Shown: positions 23,842-35,480, counted from the first letter of the stretch. The stretch is 64,000 nt of DNA from Haematobia irritans (GCF_050003625.1 NC_134400.1:44688557-44752556); one strand, 5' to 3'. Numbers and translations are program-made. Notes: generated by a model not told the origin, from the sequence alone.

Positions 23842-24247
23842 TATAAAAACACAATACTCAGTGGAATTTGTAGTTTTGGTTTATATCATATTGCAGTTAT
23901 AACTGCACAACAGGGATTTCACTAGTTGTTCCAAACAGATTTTTAGTATTAAACCTATTTTACATTTTTATAAGTAGGAGTAGAGTGATTCGAAGAAACA
24001 TTTTTTCTTCAAATGTCATTTGTGTATCCTTGGAATTTCTTAAGGCTTTGCATTGTATTTGTTATATTTTTCCTACCGACATTATCGGAATATCAATACT
24101 ATTTTTCAAATACAGAATTCGCGGAAATTTTCTCGTCAGAACCTTAGTGATGTGGCGTTATTATCGACTCTGTACATTCCAGCCATAAAGGAACTGCGGA
24201 AGCAAACTTCTTTTCGATCCGAATTTCAAATATATCAACGACCTTAA
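23842..24247 (+). other. 3' flank / likely 3' UTR of the zinc transporter
   Basis: It has no coding features. The first clear AATAAA after the stop is inside or beyond the MITE at 24248-24527 (GGAAATAAACTC near 24400), so the transcript end may lie in the element; this is inference. Confidence 0.4.
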
Positions 24248-24527
24248 CCCTGGACAGTCATCGTTCGTCAAAATGACGATGCGTAATTTAATTTTCGATT
24301 TAAAATGCATTTTGTTGGATTCGGCAATGATAAATTTAAGTTATACCAATACAACTATTTTATGAATTTTTGTCTTATACTAATTAAAAACAAATTGAAT
24401 AAGGAAATAAACTCAATTTTGGTTCCCATTTTTGCTCACGATGCAAATTATAGCGTCTTGAAATAAGCCGTAGTCAAAATAACGAAGGATGACGTTAGTG
24501 TACAAAAAATAAGATGACTTTCCAGGG
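24248..24527. mobile_element. piggyBac-type MITE
   Basis: This 280-bp element has inverted ends CCCTGGACAGTCATC / GATGACTTTCCAGGG (one inner mismatch block) and TTAA on both sides (24244-24247 and 24528-24531). A TTAA target and CCCT ends are hallmarks of the piggyBac superfamily. It has no ORF. Confidence 0.85.
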
Positions 24528-26173
24528 TTAATGTAGTTTTGCCATGTCTTTCGAACGAAATTTTAACAGTCAATAATAAGAGATCATGCAATCTTCGCTG
24601 GAAAAAATAGCAATATATTTATTATGGCTAGAAAAATGCCTTTAGAGGTGCATATAGAACGAAAATTGTATTTTTCAAAATTCACTTTACTCCAAAACCA
24701 TAAAAGGCCAAATTATCTATGAAAACAAAAAGTTGTGACTAGTTTGTAAGATTCATACAAGTGCTATTAACGAACCATATATTTTAAGTAAATGTTTTAA
24801 ATTTTACACATAATTTGTTTTTTTTTTATTCTTAAATAAATATTACAAAAAGATTTTTATTTTGTCTTTTACTCTAAACGCTGAAATTCTTTATCATTTC
24901 ATGAAAGCTGAAATATACATCAGTTGTAACAATTTTTGTTAAAGGTTCTTAAACGAAAAAAAAAATTACTTGCACAAATAAATTATTCTTAACGATGTCT
25001 CAAAAAATTCTTAAGCAAACATTAACTACATATTACACTTTTAGTCATCACAATAAAAGTTAAAATCTACTATTAGCGGTCATCGATTTTTACATTGTTC
25101 GATTTTTACATTGAAATTTTCGCGGATACTCTGGCAAAATAATTTATTTTAATGCTGATAATTTTACTCAGTTGATGTGTACGATCTTTTTAATCATCAT
25201 TTTGCTAAGATTTAACAGGAATATGTTTGTTTGTTTGTTTTTTTTTTTTTTTTAATATTTTAGAAAAAGTAGTCGCAAAAATTAAATGGTTTTAAACTCC
25301 AAACGGAACATAATACAAGCAAAAGTGTCTATGCGGTTAAACTAATGTAAATACATTCAAAGGAACAGCGGCTTATTTGTATAAAAAGGAAACCATGCGT
25401 TATGTTTGGAAATATTTATATACTTTTTCAGCCAAATTAAGGAAATTTCCGCATTTTTCCTGCTTTTATATACGCAACTCTTTGTAGTACACGGCAATCG
25501 ATAACGTCGTTCTGACGAACATTTCACTGGTTTGTTTGTTAAACATCAGCGTTGATGTGTGCCGTTAAAAGAAGAGCTTTTGATCAGTGTATTTTCGTAT
25601 TTCACAAAAACATTGCTAGAGTATCATATTAGGATTCAATGGCATCAAAATGAAATTTCAGTGGAAATCCAACGAAATTTACGCTAAATGTATATTGTAG
25701 GCATAGAAATGCATAGCCATTAATTTCGTTTGTGAGCCGACATATATAGAACTGGCTAAAGCTTCATACATGAGAATGTCTTTTGGTATTTCTCAACTAA
25801 AGGTTGATATTAAGCTCGAGTTTAGCCACTAACTAAAATCGACAATTTTATACGATTACTTTTCTTTAATATTCCGTTTTAAAGAACATAAACTCTATGA
25901 AAAGTTACTTTGGGCTATTTCCCATCAAGTGATAATGCCACTTTAATGGCTAATCAGTTTTATTTTTGTTTTGGAAGTGGGATTGGCAGCGCCTCTAGTA
26001 GAGAATAGTGGCGAAACTGAGCAACATTCATTTCCTTCCATCAATTAACGGTAACTTTTAATTTATATTCCGATAATAATAAAAATATAAAAATATTCTG
26101 ATAATATTCGAATAAGATTAATAAATAAAGATAGAACAGCTTTCATGATGATCGCTTGAAGCAGGAACGAAAT
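24528..26173. other. intergenic, no gene recognised
   Basis: Positions 25090-25320 are a diverged duplicate of 20735-20955 (shared words TTCGCGG, GATTTAACAGGAATAT, TTTTAGAAAAAGTA). A CTCTAGCGG-like fragment lies near 24560-24660. A CAATCGATAAC word occurs at 25496. Nothing exon-like is seen. Confidence 0.6.
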
Positions 26174-26184
26174 CAACGTGCAGA

Positions 26185-26878
26185 AATAACATACAAACCT
26201 GCCAGAACGCTGCTCTTAGAACTGCGACTGGGTGTCTCCGCAGCACACCCCTGGATCACCTTTATGTGGAGACAAAGATCATCCCTGTGCGAAGACACAA
26301 CTACACGTTGTCAAAGCAGTATCTCCTGGGTTGTTATCGCAGTAATCATCCAAACCACCATCTTATGGATACACAACCACCACCCAGGAACGTAAGGGTT
26401 GATATACATAATCTAGAGCGCGAGATCCAGCGCTATAAAAGAGCCTCTAGATCAAGCAGCGTACCAGGCAGGTTTGAACAGGATTCATGAGGATACTGTA
26501 GCTGAAGCGGTGAGAAGCTACAAGGTTAATCCTGTTCTTGGAGTCCGACCACCGCCCATAGCACCGGAGGAAAGAGACCTCCCACGGCAGACTAGGGTAG
26601 TTTTGGCCCAATTAAGATCAGGCAAGTGCAGCCGCCTCAATTCCTACTTATCGGTGATTGATAGCAGCGTAGCTGACGTTTGTCCAATTTGCAACCAAGG
26701 GCCACACGACACGCGTCATCTTTTCTCTTGCCCAGCCAAACCAACCCGACTTACCACCAGATCACTCTGGACACACCCCACCTTAGTCGCAGAGTTCCTT
26801 GATCTGCCAACAAGCTGATGTACCAAGCGTATAACATGAAATGGATGAGATCACAATAAACTGTTACAACAACAACAA
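26185..26878 (+). mobile_element. 5'-truncated LINE (LOA/jockey-type) 3' end
   Basis: This 694-bp insert is bounded by the 11-bp direct repeat CAACGTGCAGA (26174-26184 and 26879-26889). It codes for the end of ORF2. A frame around 26200-26460 (TATGCLRSTPLDHL, IQRYKRAS) continues after a frame change as 26474-26818, with LAQLRSGKCSRLNSYL and a CCHC-like CPICNQGPHDTRHLFSC. The tail is (CAA)n. This is classic 5' truncation by target-primed reverse transcription. Confidence 0.93.
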
Positions 26879-26889
26879 CAACGTGCAGA

Positions 26890-27662
26890 TAAGGATTATC
26901 ACATCTAAAAAGTCAACAATATTTTTAATTAAAATCAGGACGCAAAAATGCTGAAGTCAGGTTAAATAATATCGTTTTTAAAATATAGTTTATTGTATAT
27001 TTATATTTGTTATTAAGTAATAATTGCACAAAATTTTTTGTAAGTACTTAATTATATATCGAAGAGGCAATCAGAAGAACTTAATTTATGGTGTGTGTTA
27101 TGGGGTTCACTCGACTTTGAAAATATTTGACCAAATTAATAGTTCTCTTCCCAACTATTTATTTATTAAATAAAATTGAAAACAAGCCTTTATTGATAAA
27201 AAATATATAAAATGACGAATATTGCACAGAAAGAGTTGTACAGGAATTTTGATCAAATATTTCCCAATGTGACTGTACCAGATTAAAAAAGGTAGTACAG
27301 AAATCTGTAGACGGTAGTGTTATGGAAAATGTGTACATTAAAAAATACGTAACTGTATCTTGGGGAATATATTGTAATAGCATAATGGTTTCATGTGCCA
27401 AATCATTAGACTTTTTTAAGAATGTACATAATACATTTCTTTATACAATAATAATTTTAATGCTATATAACATTTTTCAAATTAACTAATTCTTTAGATA
27501 TATAACGTTGCTCTACAAACCAATCTATTCGAAATGTGAATTTCCTTATTTTCATTTTCATCCTTAACATTGATATTCTTAGATAAACTGGCAAATGTGT
27601 ATATTAAAATTGAGCTAATTTGTCTTGTCTCTTATTATTGTCCCATGTATTTTAGTACTTAT
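26890..27662 (-). other. 3' flank of the glutaminyl cyclase gene
   Basis: AT-rich sequence without recognisable exons. The 80-aa minus ORF at 27159-27401 has no known motif and looks like chance. The cyclase 3' UTR probably starts here. Confidence 0.5.
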
Positions 27663-28769
27663 TTATGATTTATGTTCAATACCCTCCAAATATTCCATGG
27701 TAAATAAACTTATAATTTTTCTCAAATTTTCCGTTGTACTATAATCAATAATTGATTCATTATCGTCCTTCGTATGCCAAACTGTAGGAAACGGTACCGG
27801 TATTATATGTAGTATAGGAACATTTCGCTTCAAGAAAGGCATATGATCATCTTCAATAAATGATGATCTTAAAGCATTTGGCTGGAAATAACGATTTTGT
27901 TCTTGAGGGCGCGAAACACCACTACTCGCATAACGTTCCATCATGCCAGTATCGGATAAACGATCTTCAACGTCTAATATTCTACTGTACCATGGTTCTG
28001 TGGTACTGAAAAAGCTATAGAATTTCGGATCGGGCGCTCCAAGCAAGTCTAGCAGCATTAACATATCAATCTTTGGTAGAAATCCTTCAAGTTCCCATTT
28101 TTTAGCCAAATGCCTAGCTCCATATATAGAATCTGTGGGTGTCCATTCTTTAAAAGCCTCCTCACCGTCAAAGAATATAAACATTAAACTTAATTCTGAA
28201 CTCTCGTACGTTTTCAATTGCTTCCTCAAAACTTTTGCCATATTTAACATCATAGCACAGGGTACAGCTGAATCCACAGCACCCAAAAATTCAATATCTT
28301 CCATATATTTCGAATCGTAGTGACAAGCTATCGTGAAATAACGTTCAGCTTTTGGATTTAGTTTGGCAATAATGTTATGAAAATGCAGATTGCCAAGAAT
28401 TGGAACAGAATCATGAAAACTATCCAGATTCACTGACCAACCTAAATCTTCCAAGGATGTAACTATGTAATTTCGAACCTTTGCATGGCCCGGTGAGCCA
28501 ACAATACGGGGAACTAAGATTTCTTTTACAGCTTCTTTTAAATGTTTCACATCTGAAAGTTGGGCAAGTTCATGAAATTGTTTATGGGACAAATCCGCTG
28601 CTTCGTAAGGTATCTGAAAATATAAACATAAGTATTAATATTTTGTTTGAAGCCCCCAGATTATTAATATTAATCTAACCTGTTTTTGGCCTACTAAATA
28701 GTCTATTCCACTTGCTGAGACACATACTAAGAAATACAAGGCTATAATCCATAAATCATGCGAAGCCAT
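27663..28769 (-). CDS. QPCT: glutaminyl-peptide cyclotransferase
   Basis: Exons are 28769-28680 (30 codons, ending CAG|gttaga) and 28613-27663 (after tttcag), phase 0, giving 346 aa, the usual size for QC enzymes. The start ATG gives a hydrophobic signal segment (LWIIALYFLVCVSA). The M28 fold is complete. Zinc and catalytic residues known from human QC are all present: D144 (GAVDSAVP), E181/E182 (FFDGEEAF), D219 (LLDLLGAPDP), D286 (EDDHMPF) and H310 (VWHTKDDNE). The enzyme converts N-terminal Gln (and Glu) of secreted or Golgi peptides into pyroglutamate. Whether it is the secreted QC or the Golgi isoQC form is not settled; the N-terminus looks like a cleavable signal peptide. The gene shares its strand with the next two genes (29.7-30.8 kb). 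Confidence 0.95.
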
Positions 28770-29247
28770 TTCTATTACCACGTATATGCTTCGTATAAAT
28801 GGATTGTGTTTAGAGTTTTAAATATCTACAGGTGGTCTTTGCCTTTTACGTCAACACAGTTGAATCAACATTGTTAATAGTTATCTTCGTTAACAATAAA
28901 AACTCTTCAATTTTGTTTATTCCGTTTTTTATCCTGCCTACATGAAACGCAGACACGATTATTTATTTATTCCAAACGAAATAATATTCTAAAGCTCACA
29001 ATTTGTTGAATATAACAATTTGCCGCAACACTATCTTATTAAGAAGCCCTGTAATCTAACAGATAATAGTTTTAATAAATTGCAACACGCAGTGTAAATA
29101 TACAAACAGCTGATCATATCATAGATGCATAGTGGCAGTGTTGCCAGTAACCTAATTGAAAACAATAGCTCTTTAGAAGGTGGTAACGCTAAAACAGCCA
29201 AATATCAATTTGAAGTAGGTAATTTTGAATACAAAAATGTTTCTATA
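28770..29247. other. upstream region of the glutaminyl cyclase gene
   Basis: This ~480-bp stretch must include the promoter and 5' UTR of the cyclase. No TATA box or other convincing core element could be picked out. Confidence 0.4.
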
Positions 29248-29534
29248 CACACAAAACAAAATTTCTGATTCAATCACGAAATTAATTGATCCAATTAATC
29301 TTTAATTGAAATGTCTTCAATCACAGAAATGATAGTATCAATTAAAAAAATAATTGAAGGTCAATTAAAAAGTTAATTGATCCAATTAAAAAATTAATTG
29401 ATACTATTATTTTTGTGATTGATTTTTGTTTCAATTAAAAAATTTGTTGAATCAATTAAATTTTTAATTGAATATTTTTTAAAACTCAATTAAAAATTTA
29501 ATTGGAAAAATTTTCGTGAATTTTTTTTTGTGTG
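29248..29534. mobile_element. ATTAAT-rich palindromic MITE, copy 2
   Basis: This 287-bp copy closely resembles 6157-6446, with ends CACACAAAACAAAATTTC / TTTTTTTGTGTG and TA flanks (29246-29247 and 29535-29536). Confidence 0.9.
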
Positions 29535-29708
29535 TACTGATGACGATAACATTTTATATCAAATCTTGATCATTAATTGCTAATTTAACACAAATTCCCA
29601 AGAGAGTAGAGCAAAACAAAAAGCTTTATACCACATTGCGACAACGAAGCAACAATAAGTTTAGATGGAGCTACATACCGGGAATTGCAATTTCTCCCTT
29701 TACCGCCA

Positions 29709-30096
29709 TTAAAACGAAATTCGGGCACACGTTGTCGCCAGACTTGAACCGAATAAGAACTCATCAACAAAAACCTGGCAACACTGGTACTAACTGCATA
29801 AAATGTAGCTAACATTTGGTATCATATGAAAAACCAAAAACAACTAGCAAATCCACCCCTAGTGCACTACCCAACCAACGCAAACAAAATATATATGCGT
29901 ATTTACACACATGTACCTGGGCATATAACTTAATACGTACCAAATCATCCACTTCCAATGCAGTTCCCAAATTATAAATTAATTTCTTTTTGGCCGGCAA
30001 AAGATTCTGTATAAAACTTCGACCATTAACTCTAACTTGATCCAAGAGATTTCCATAGAGCTTTGAATTTTGCCGTAAATTGTGAATTAAACGCAT
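29709..30096 (-). CDS. unrecognised small gene between QC and Vma21
   Basis: An ATG at 30096 opens a 60-codon exon (MRLIHNLRQNSKLYGNLLDQ... ending RIKLYAQ) that stops at a good donor, CAG|gtacat (29916). The sequence is basic at the N-terminus, without a strong membrane segment, and could be a mitochondrial presequence (inference). A phase-compatible second exon after TGCCAG at 29775 would add VFVDEFLFGSSLATTCARISF-stop (to 29709), giving 81 aa; that acceptor has a weak pyrimidine tract, so the 3' part is uncertain. The alternative without splicing runs on to a hydrophobic tail and stops at 29809. I do not recognise the family. It lies on the same strand as its neighbours. Confidence 0.5.
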
Positions 30097-30446
30097 TTTA
30101 AACGGAAATTAAAATCAACATTATTCTACCACGAAGTTGAATGTTTACTAATGATTTTGTTGGATGACAAATAAATAATTAGGATTACGCAAGTTGACAC
30201 TGTAAACATTTCAATGTTACAACATGTTGGCTAGTTTTACATTGAATTGTTTCTAAACATTGCTTTGATAGTGTATCACTTCATTTTACAAAACACAGAG
30301 TGCATTATTTATTAACGTAAACCATAATAATAAAAATCTATGTTAAAAAAAAGATACATCTTACATATTTTTGGAAATGCAACATGGGGATTTTATAGAT
30401 ACAAAATACTTAAAACAGTCAACTTGTCTTTTTTATCATTTGGGGC

Positions 30447-30825
30447 TTAATCTGATTTTTCACCTTTAGAAGAACCACCAAAGTATGCCCTATATATGTA
30501 CAAACCTAAAGCCAGATGAAGTGCTAAAACTGCTCCTACCGCCGAGTATATATTGCTGCTTAGGTCACTTAAATTGAAAAATCGGTCTAAGATAATCGCT
30601 TTGAGGCCGAAGAAGGTGACTACAGGCAGGAACACGATCAGGGAGCAGTAAAACAGAACAACTTTGAAAGAACTGTAATCTTTGGCGTCCTAAAAGAGAA
30701 CAACAATAATATTGTGTGACTGAGTGTTTTCAATAGAGCCTTACATCGGATTTTTGTTTCTTCAGCTTCTGTTGTTTTTGCGTACTATCGCTGCCGGTAG
30801 TATTAAGTTTATTTTTATTTGCCAT
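30447..30825 (-). CDS. Vma21: VMA21, V-ATPase assembly factor
   Basis: Exons are 30825-30745 (27 codons, MANKNKLN...QKSD, donor gtaagg) and 30689-30447 (acceptor tttag), phase 0, 107 aa. The protein has a short charged N-terminus and the conserved DYSSFKVVLFYC entry into TM1 (~36-58). DRFFNLSD forms the lumenal loop, followed by TM2 (~74-94, GAVLALHLALGLYIYRAY) and the tail GGSSKGEKSD. These match the animal VMA21 layout end to end. VMA21 is an ER membrane chaperone that assembles the V0 sector of the vacuolar ATPase and escorts it out of the ER. The gene looks intact, with a single 55-bp intron, typical of compact fly housekeeping genes. Confidence 0.95.
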
Positions 30826-31232
30826 CTTTTGATTTATTTATTTTAAGAGAAACTAAATTGTACTTGGCCTTCCTTCAAATATGTTGTGTTGTCAAAGCAT
30901 GACAGCACCAGATTCCGGTATCACATGATTTTTGACATATCAGGTTGACAGAATTTCTAAAAACATTAGACGATGCAACCATGGTAAAATAATAAGGTGG
31001 CATTGCGCAGCAGCTCACCTCATCAAATTTTCGGTTGGGTATGCCCCGGTATGTACTCCTTGCGAAATTTCAGCTGTCGATAAGCATTGCTATATATGAT
31101 CTATTGTTCACATTTTACCCATTTTTGAAGATCTTGACAAACTGTATTATCGGCATATAGACGGAATTCCCGCAGACGTATATACAGCTCTTAAACCCGG
31201 TATGCGCCTCTAGCGGAAATTACGTTTACATG
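30826..31232. repeat. Vma21 upstream region and CTCTAGCGGAAAT repeat
   Basis: The first ~200 bp should hold the Vma21 promoter; no core motif is obvious. From about 31050 to 31232 lies a CTCTAGCGGAAAT copy (TATGCGCCTCTAGCGGAAAT). Confidence 0.5.
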
Positions 31233-31395
31233 TCAATAATGCGCCGTGTAGATTATAAGTTTATCCGGACGACAGTGACGTGTCGAACATATCCCACCAA
31301 AGACATAATCGATATCGCTCCATGTTTATGGGATCGATAACACATTTACCGATTATTTAGTCATCGCCGACAAGTCGTATCGATTGGACACATTA

Positions 31396-31638
31396 TGCGC
31401 TTTACAGACTATCAGTTATTCCGGACGGAATGTCGGTGTTTGTAAAGAATCTTGCAGTGTGCCGGATCGATACGACTTGTCGGCGATGACTAAATAATCG
31501 GTAAATGTGTTATCGTTCCCATAAACATGCAGCAGTATCGATTATGCCTTCGGACTTAACTTATAATGTGCACAATATATGGGATATGTTCGACACGAGC
31601 ACTGTCGTCCGGAATAACTGATAGTCTGTAAAGCGCAT
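31396..31638 (-). mobile_element. ATGCGCTTTACAGACTATC MITE, copy B
   Basis: An intact ~243-bp element with perfect long TIRs (ATGCGCTTTACAGACTATCA on the left, its inverse on the right, each about 33 bp). The same element in the other orientation is at 37738-37982, and relatives are at 21133-21360 and 32106-32351. Confidence 0.9.
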
Positions 31639-31640
31639 TA

Positions 31641-32044
31641 GGGCTGTTTTCTTTTAGCACTGGATGCAACATTTGTATGGGCTATCCAGAACATCGTTGC
31701 ACTGGTGTTCTATCCAGAACAACTCATCAGTGCAAGTCGCGCCGATGTTGCCGGATTGTATTTTGATAAAGTGATTCACAATAGCAACTTATTGTGACTA
31801 ATTTATCAAAAAACATGTAATTCAAAGTGGTACAGTGTCATAAATAATCGCAGCAGTAAATATTTATTACAAATTGGAGCATTTCATATATTAAAAATGC
31901 AAGATTTAACTTCTTTTCTGTGATTGTTTTTAAACAGCTGATGACAGTGTTGCATATTTTTGGAGATGTTCTGGATAAGCGAGTACTCTGTTTTCTTTTA
32001 GTCCTTCACGGCTTAGGGTATCCAGTGCTAAAAGAAAACAGCCC
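31641..32044. mobile_element. MITE with GGGCTGTTTTCTTTTAGC termini
   Basis: About 404 bp, with ends GGGCTGTTTTCTTTTAGCAC / GTGCTAAAAGAAAACAGCCC and TA on both sides (31639-31640 and 32045-32046). No ORF. Related words occur near 57350-57410. Confidence 0.85.
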
Positions 32045-32105
32045 TATTGTAAGATTCTTTACAAACACAGACGTCCGGAAAAACTTATAGTCTGTAGGAC
32101 GCATA

Positions 32106-32351
32106 ATGCGCCTTGCAGACTATAAGTCTATCCAGACGACAGTGGTCGTGTCGAACATATCCCATATATTGGCCACATTATAAGTTAAGTCCGAAAGCAT
32201 AATCGATACTGCTGCATGTTCATGGGATCGATAACACATCTACCGATTATTTAGTCATCAACGAATTGTTGTATCGATTGGACACACTGTAAGATTCTTT
32301 ACAAACACAGACATTCCGTCCGGAAAAATATATAGTCTGTAAGACGCATAA
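32106..32351. mobile_element. ATGCGC...TTGCAGACTAT MITE, copy D
   Basis: A ~245-bp relative of the element at 31396-31638 with diverged ends (ATGCGCCTTGCAGACTATAA / ATATAGTCTGTAAGACGCAT) and the same interior (TCCGAAAGCATAATCGATAC). Confidence 0.8.
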
Positions 32352-33699
32352 CACAGGTTTGCAATGCAAATATTATGGGAGCAATATGTATATGGCAATG
32401 ATTTTCTTATGAGCCGTTCGGACTATAAGTTTATTCGGACGAAAGATTTGTGTTTAAAAAGAATCTTACAATATGGCCATATGCTACGAATTGTCAGCGA
32501 TGACAAAAATATCGATGTGTTATCGATGGGAGGAGTGTCTGTTCATAAGTTACCCAAAATGGGAGGAGTGTCTGTTCATAAGTTTATAAAATGAATACAT
32601 TTTCCTTAAATTGTGTTTACCGTGAACTTTATATTGATGTTTGTCATGAAAATTGAAACCGAAATAAAAGTTGTATGATATTTTATTTTTTATAAAATAT
32701 TAGAAAGAGTCGAAAGTATTTTAGTCGATCTTGTAAACCAAAATGTAAATTTTAATCCTTTGATCGAAATCATCGACAACAATCCGGTTAATTTGTGAAT
32801 GTACTTGGATAAAGAAAACCATGGAAGAAATTGTAGGAGCCTGTGGTATGACCTTTAAAATCCAAAGGAATACGCCACGAGGATTCCCTGCCAACATTTT
32901 TTGAATTTGACGGCGCTTCTGAGAATCTCCACCACGTCGAAAACAATCATATACGACATCCAAAATTCGTCGGAAAAGCGCCGACACAATTGAGAAGTTG
33001 TACCACGCCAAGTTACTACAAAAAAGTATCGCATGAGTGCAATTATTAGGTGCCTTTTTTAATTTTTAATAGATTTAGAACGACGCCAATAAGAGCCCCT
33101 TCAAACTATCACAAAAAGTTAATTTTAAGGTACTTGTAAAAGAATCATTGTGGTCAAGTAAACACGATTTTTTAGATGTTTATTAATTTGATAAAACATT
33201 TATAAATCCTTATAAATATAACATTTATACGACTATCAAATTTAACATAATTTTTGCATTAATAAAATAATGATGTCGAGTCTATCAGCCAGTGCTTTTA
33301 TTCTCGATGGAGGCAGCGTGTCTGGAAAAATGTTTGAAAAACTATCACTTTATTCCATTTGCAAAGTCAAAAATTGTTCACCAATATACCTTTCATAATT
33401 TTAAGCGAAATAACTATGTTTTCAGCACTTCATTATCGTTTTTATTTAAATAAATTATAAGAAGCTAGTTGGTGTTTCACGAAATATAAAATGGCTTTTG
33501 TAACAATAGTGGTGGCAAAATACTTTCATGTACATTTCATACTTTTTGATACGCTTCCCCCATCACAGTTGGCGATTGTTGCAGTGTCACTTACGAGTCT
33601 GTGGTAGCGATGAGGATGAAATCGAACTTTGAAATGCTGGCAGGGTTGTAACGAAAACGCCCATTGGAATTGGTACCGAGCTACAATTGGAAATTGAGA
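32352..33699. other. unassigned sequence with a local tandem duplication
   Basis: GGGAGGAGTGTCTGTTCATA is repeated in tandem at 32528 and 32559. Positions 32720-33030 match part of 61300-61400 (GGAAAAGCGCCG, TTGAGAAGTTGTA), so they are a dispersed repeat. No host exon is recognised. Confidence 0.5.
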
Positions 33700-35480
33700 T
33701 AAAACGTCATCGACTTTTAACGAAGCTGTGTTTATCAACGACCCAAGGCGGTATTCGGACCAAATACCAAAATATCTGAACCTCAAAAACTTGGTATGCC
33801 ACAGAAACATAGAGAAAATAAGCAAGGAAAATGAGGCTTTGAGAAAAGTAAATAAGGCGCTGAGAACAAAAATTGAGCAACTCAAACGGAATTTTGATAA
33901 CATATATAATAATGTTATTGATGCCTCGAGCCTTCAGCACTGCAGTTTGCAGCAAGAACCGCAAGCAGTATGCTGCTGAGGAGAAGGAATAATAATGAAT
34001 TTGTACCATTTCTCTCCCAAATCTGTGATATACCTTCGAGACATACAAGGTTTTTATCAACCCAGCAAAAGTACCATCCAACTCTGGAAGCCAGTGAAAG
34101 GACTAAAATATGACATCAACAAAGTAATTGTTGAAGGGCTAAAGCTAAAGCAATTGGTCGCAAAAATGGAGCCACGTGACAAGATTATAATGCTTCTATT
34201 CGACGAAATGAGCCTCCGCCACGAACTCGAATATAATGTTATGTATGATATGTTCGATGGCCTAGAAGATGATGGACGTGGAAATAGAACAACAAATCTC
34301 GCATCGAAAGCAATGGTCTTCATGATCAAAGGATGTTTCAAGGCGTGAAAATTTTGTATTTTCACTCTGTTTTTCGGACTGCAGCTGTGAGATATTTTGT
34401 TGGAGGTTATATACTGTTTGCAGAACGAATGTGGATTTACATTGCGTTGCTTAATATGCGACGAAGCAGGAGCAAAAGTCGAACTTTTTAAATTGTTAGC
34501 AAATGGGGAGAATGATCATGTATTTCAGCACGAGGGCCGGAAGATTTACTTGCTTGCGACCAACATCGTTACTCCCCATGGAAAAGCGTCTGGGGACGCT
34601 TTCATTTCAGTGGAAAGCTACTTGGCCATCAGAACCCCAACAAAAGTTCAATAAATAATGGAATGAAAGAGAAATAAATGGAATGCGATAAATATTTGCA
34701 TAAACTTAATGCACCGCTAAATAGAAGCTTGCCATATTGATCCCTTTTTATAAAGATATTTTAGCTGATGGTGGATGAAATGTTCGAGGAAGATGAGAAT
34801 TTGCTGTTCATACGTCAAGGACGATTCAACCTGGATGCGTTGGAAAATAATTCTGGAGTGTTTCGGGAACGGGAGGAAATAATAACAATCCCTCAGTAAG
34901 GGAATTCTGCATATTGGAGCCCAACATTGCTTCAATGACTCTTGCAAAAACCATGTTCACTAATTGCGAGGACGATGGTGACGTAAAACTTTCTTTCTAA
35001 TATTAAAACAGACCAGAAATAAGACAATCGCAAAAATGGTGATTACGATGAGGAAAAAGAATCAAATCCAATGGATGAAACCACAATCTTCAAGCGGCAG
35101 CAGAGAGATATTTCGATGGATATGCTATCCAAAAGAAGTGGATAAAAAGAATTTCCTGGGACAAATATGGTGGCAACATAACAAAGATTGGTCAGCTCAC
35201 AGAAATGACAGAGGTATTTCTGTCATTCAAGAATTATGCAGACGACAAATTCTTCCAAGTCATCCAAAGCCACTTTAAAATTTTCATCAAAGTTTTTGAC
35301 GATGAATTGCTTACAGCTGAAAATACCTCATGTATATCACGATGATGAGTGCCACCACTATAGAATTGCAATTTTGGACCATTTGACTTCGACGTAAAAA
35401 CGGCAAATGGTTAAAAGAAAAGGAAGTAAAAAAAGAGTACATAACAAATAAAGTTTCGGAGGACGTTTTTGGACAGATGA
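33700..35480 (+). pseudogene. P-element-like (THAP9-type) transposase relic
   Basis: Consecutive frames give pieces of one P-superfamily transposase in the right order. At 33728-33979 is a coiled-coil/leucine-zipper region (NIEKISKENEALRKVNKALR). At 33995-34348 is the start of the RNase H-like core (IIMLLFDEMSLRHELEYN with its acidic DE, then ASKAMVFMIKG). At 34397-34654 the core continues (LLEVIYCLQNECGF, CDEAGAKVELFKLL, EGRKIYLLATNIV). From 34750 to 35460 the frames are badly broken. No THAP zinc finger is seen upstream. Several frameshifts and stops mark it as long dead. No terminal repeats were found. Confidence 0.82.

Larger units (their letters stand above)
31233..32105. mobile_element. 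MITE copy A split by two nested MITEs
   Basis: The left part 31233-31395 (GACTATAAGTTTATCCGGAC type, up to GATTGGACACATT) and the right part 32047-32105 (GTAAGATTCTTTACAAACAC) join into one copy of a ~245-bp MITE. Its interior is interrupted by a second copy of the same family (31396-31638) and by a different MITE (31641-32044). Confidence 0.8.

Noticed and set aside
23490..23852. Minus-strand 120-aa ORF
   Set aside because: It is antisense to the C-terminal exon of the zinc transporter, which has homology and good splice sites.
33526..34081. Minus-strand ORFs of 124-125 aa
   Set aside because: The plus strand carries recognisable P-element transposase pieces across this interval.
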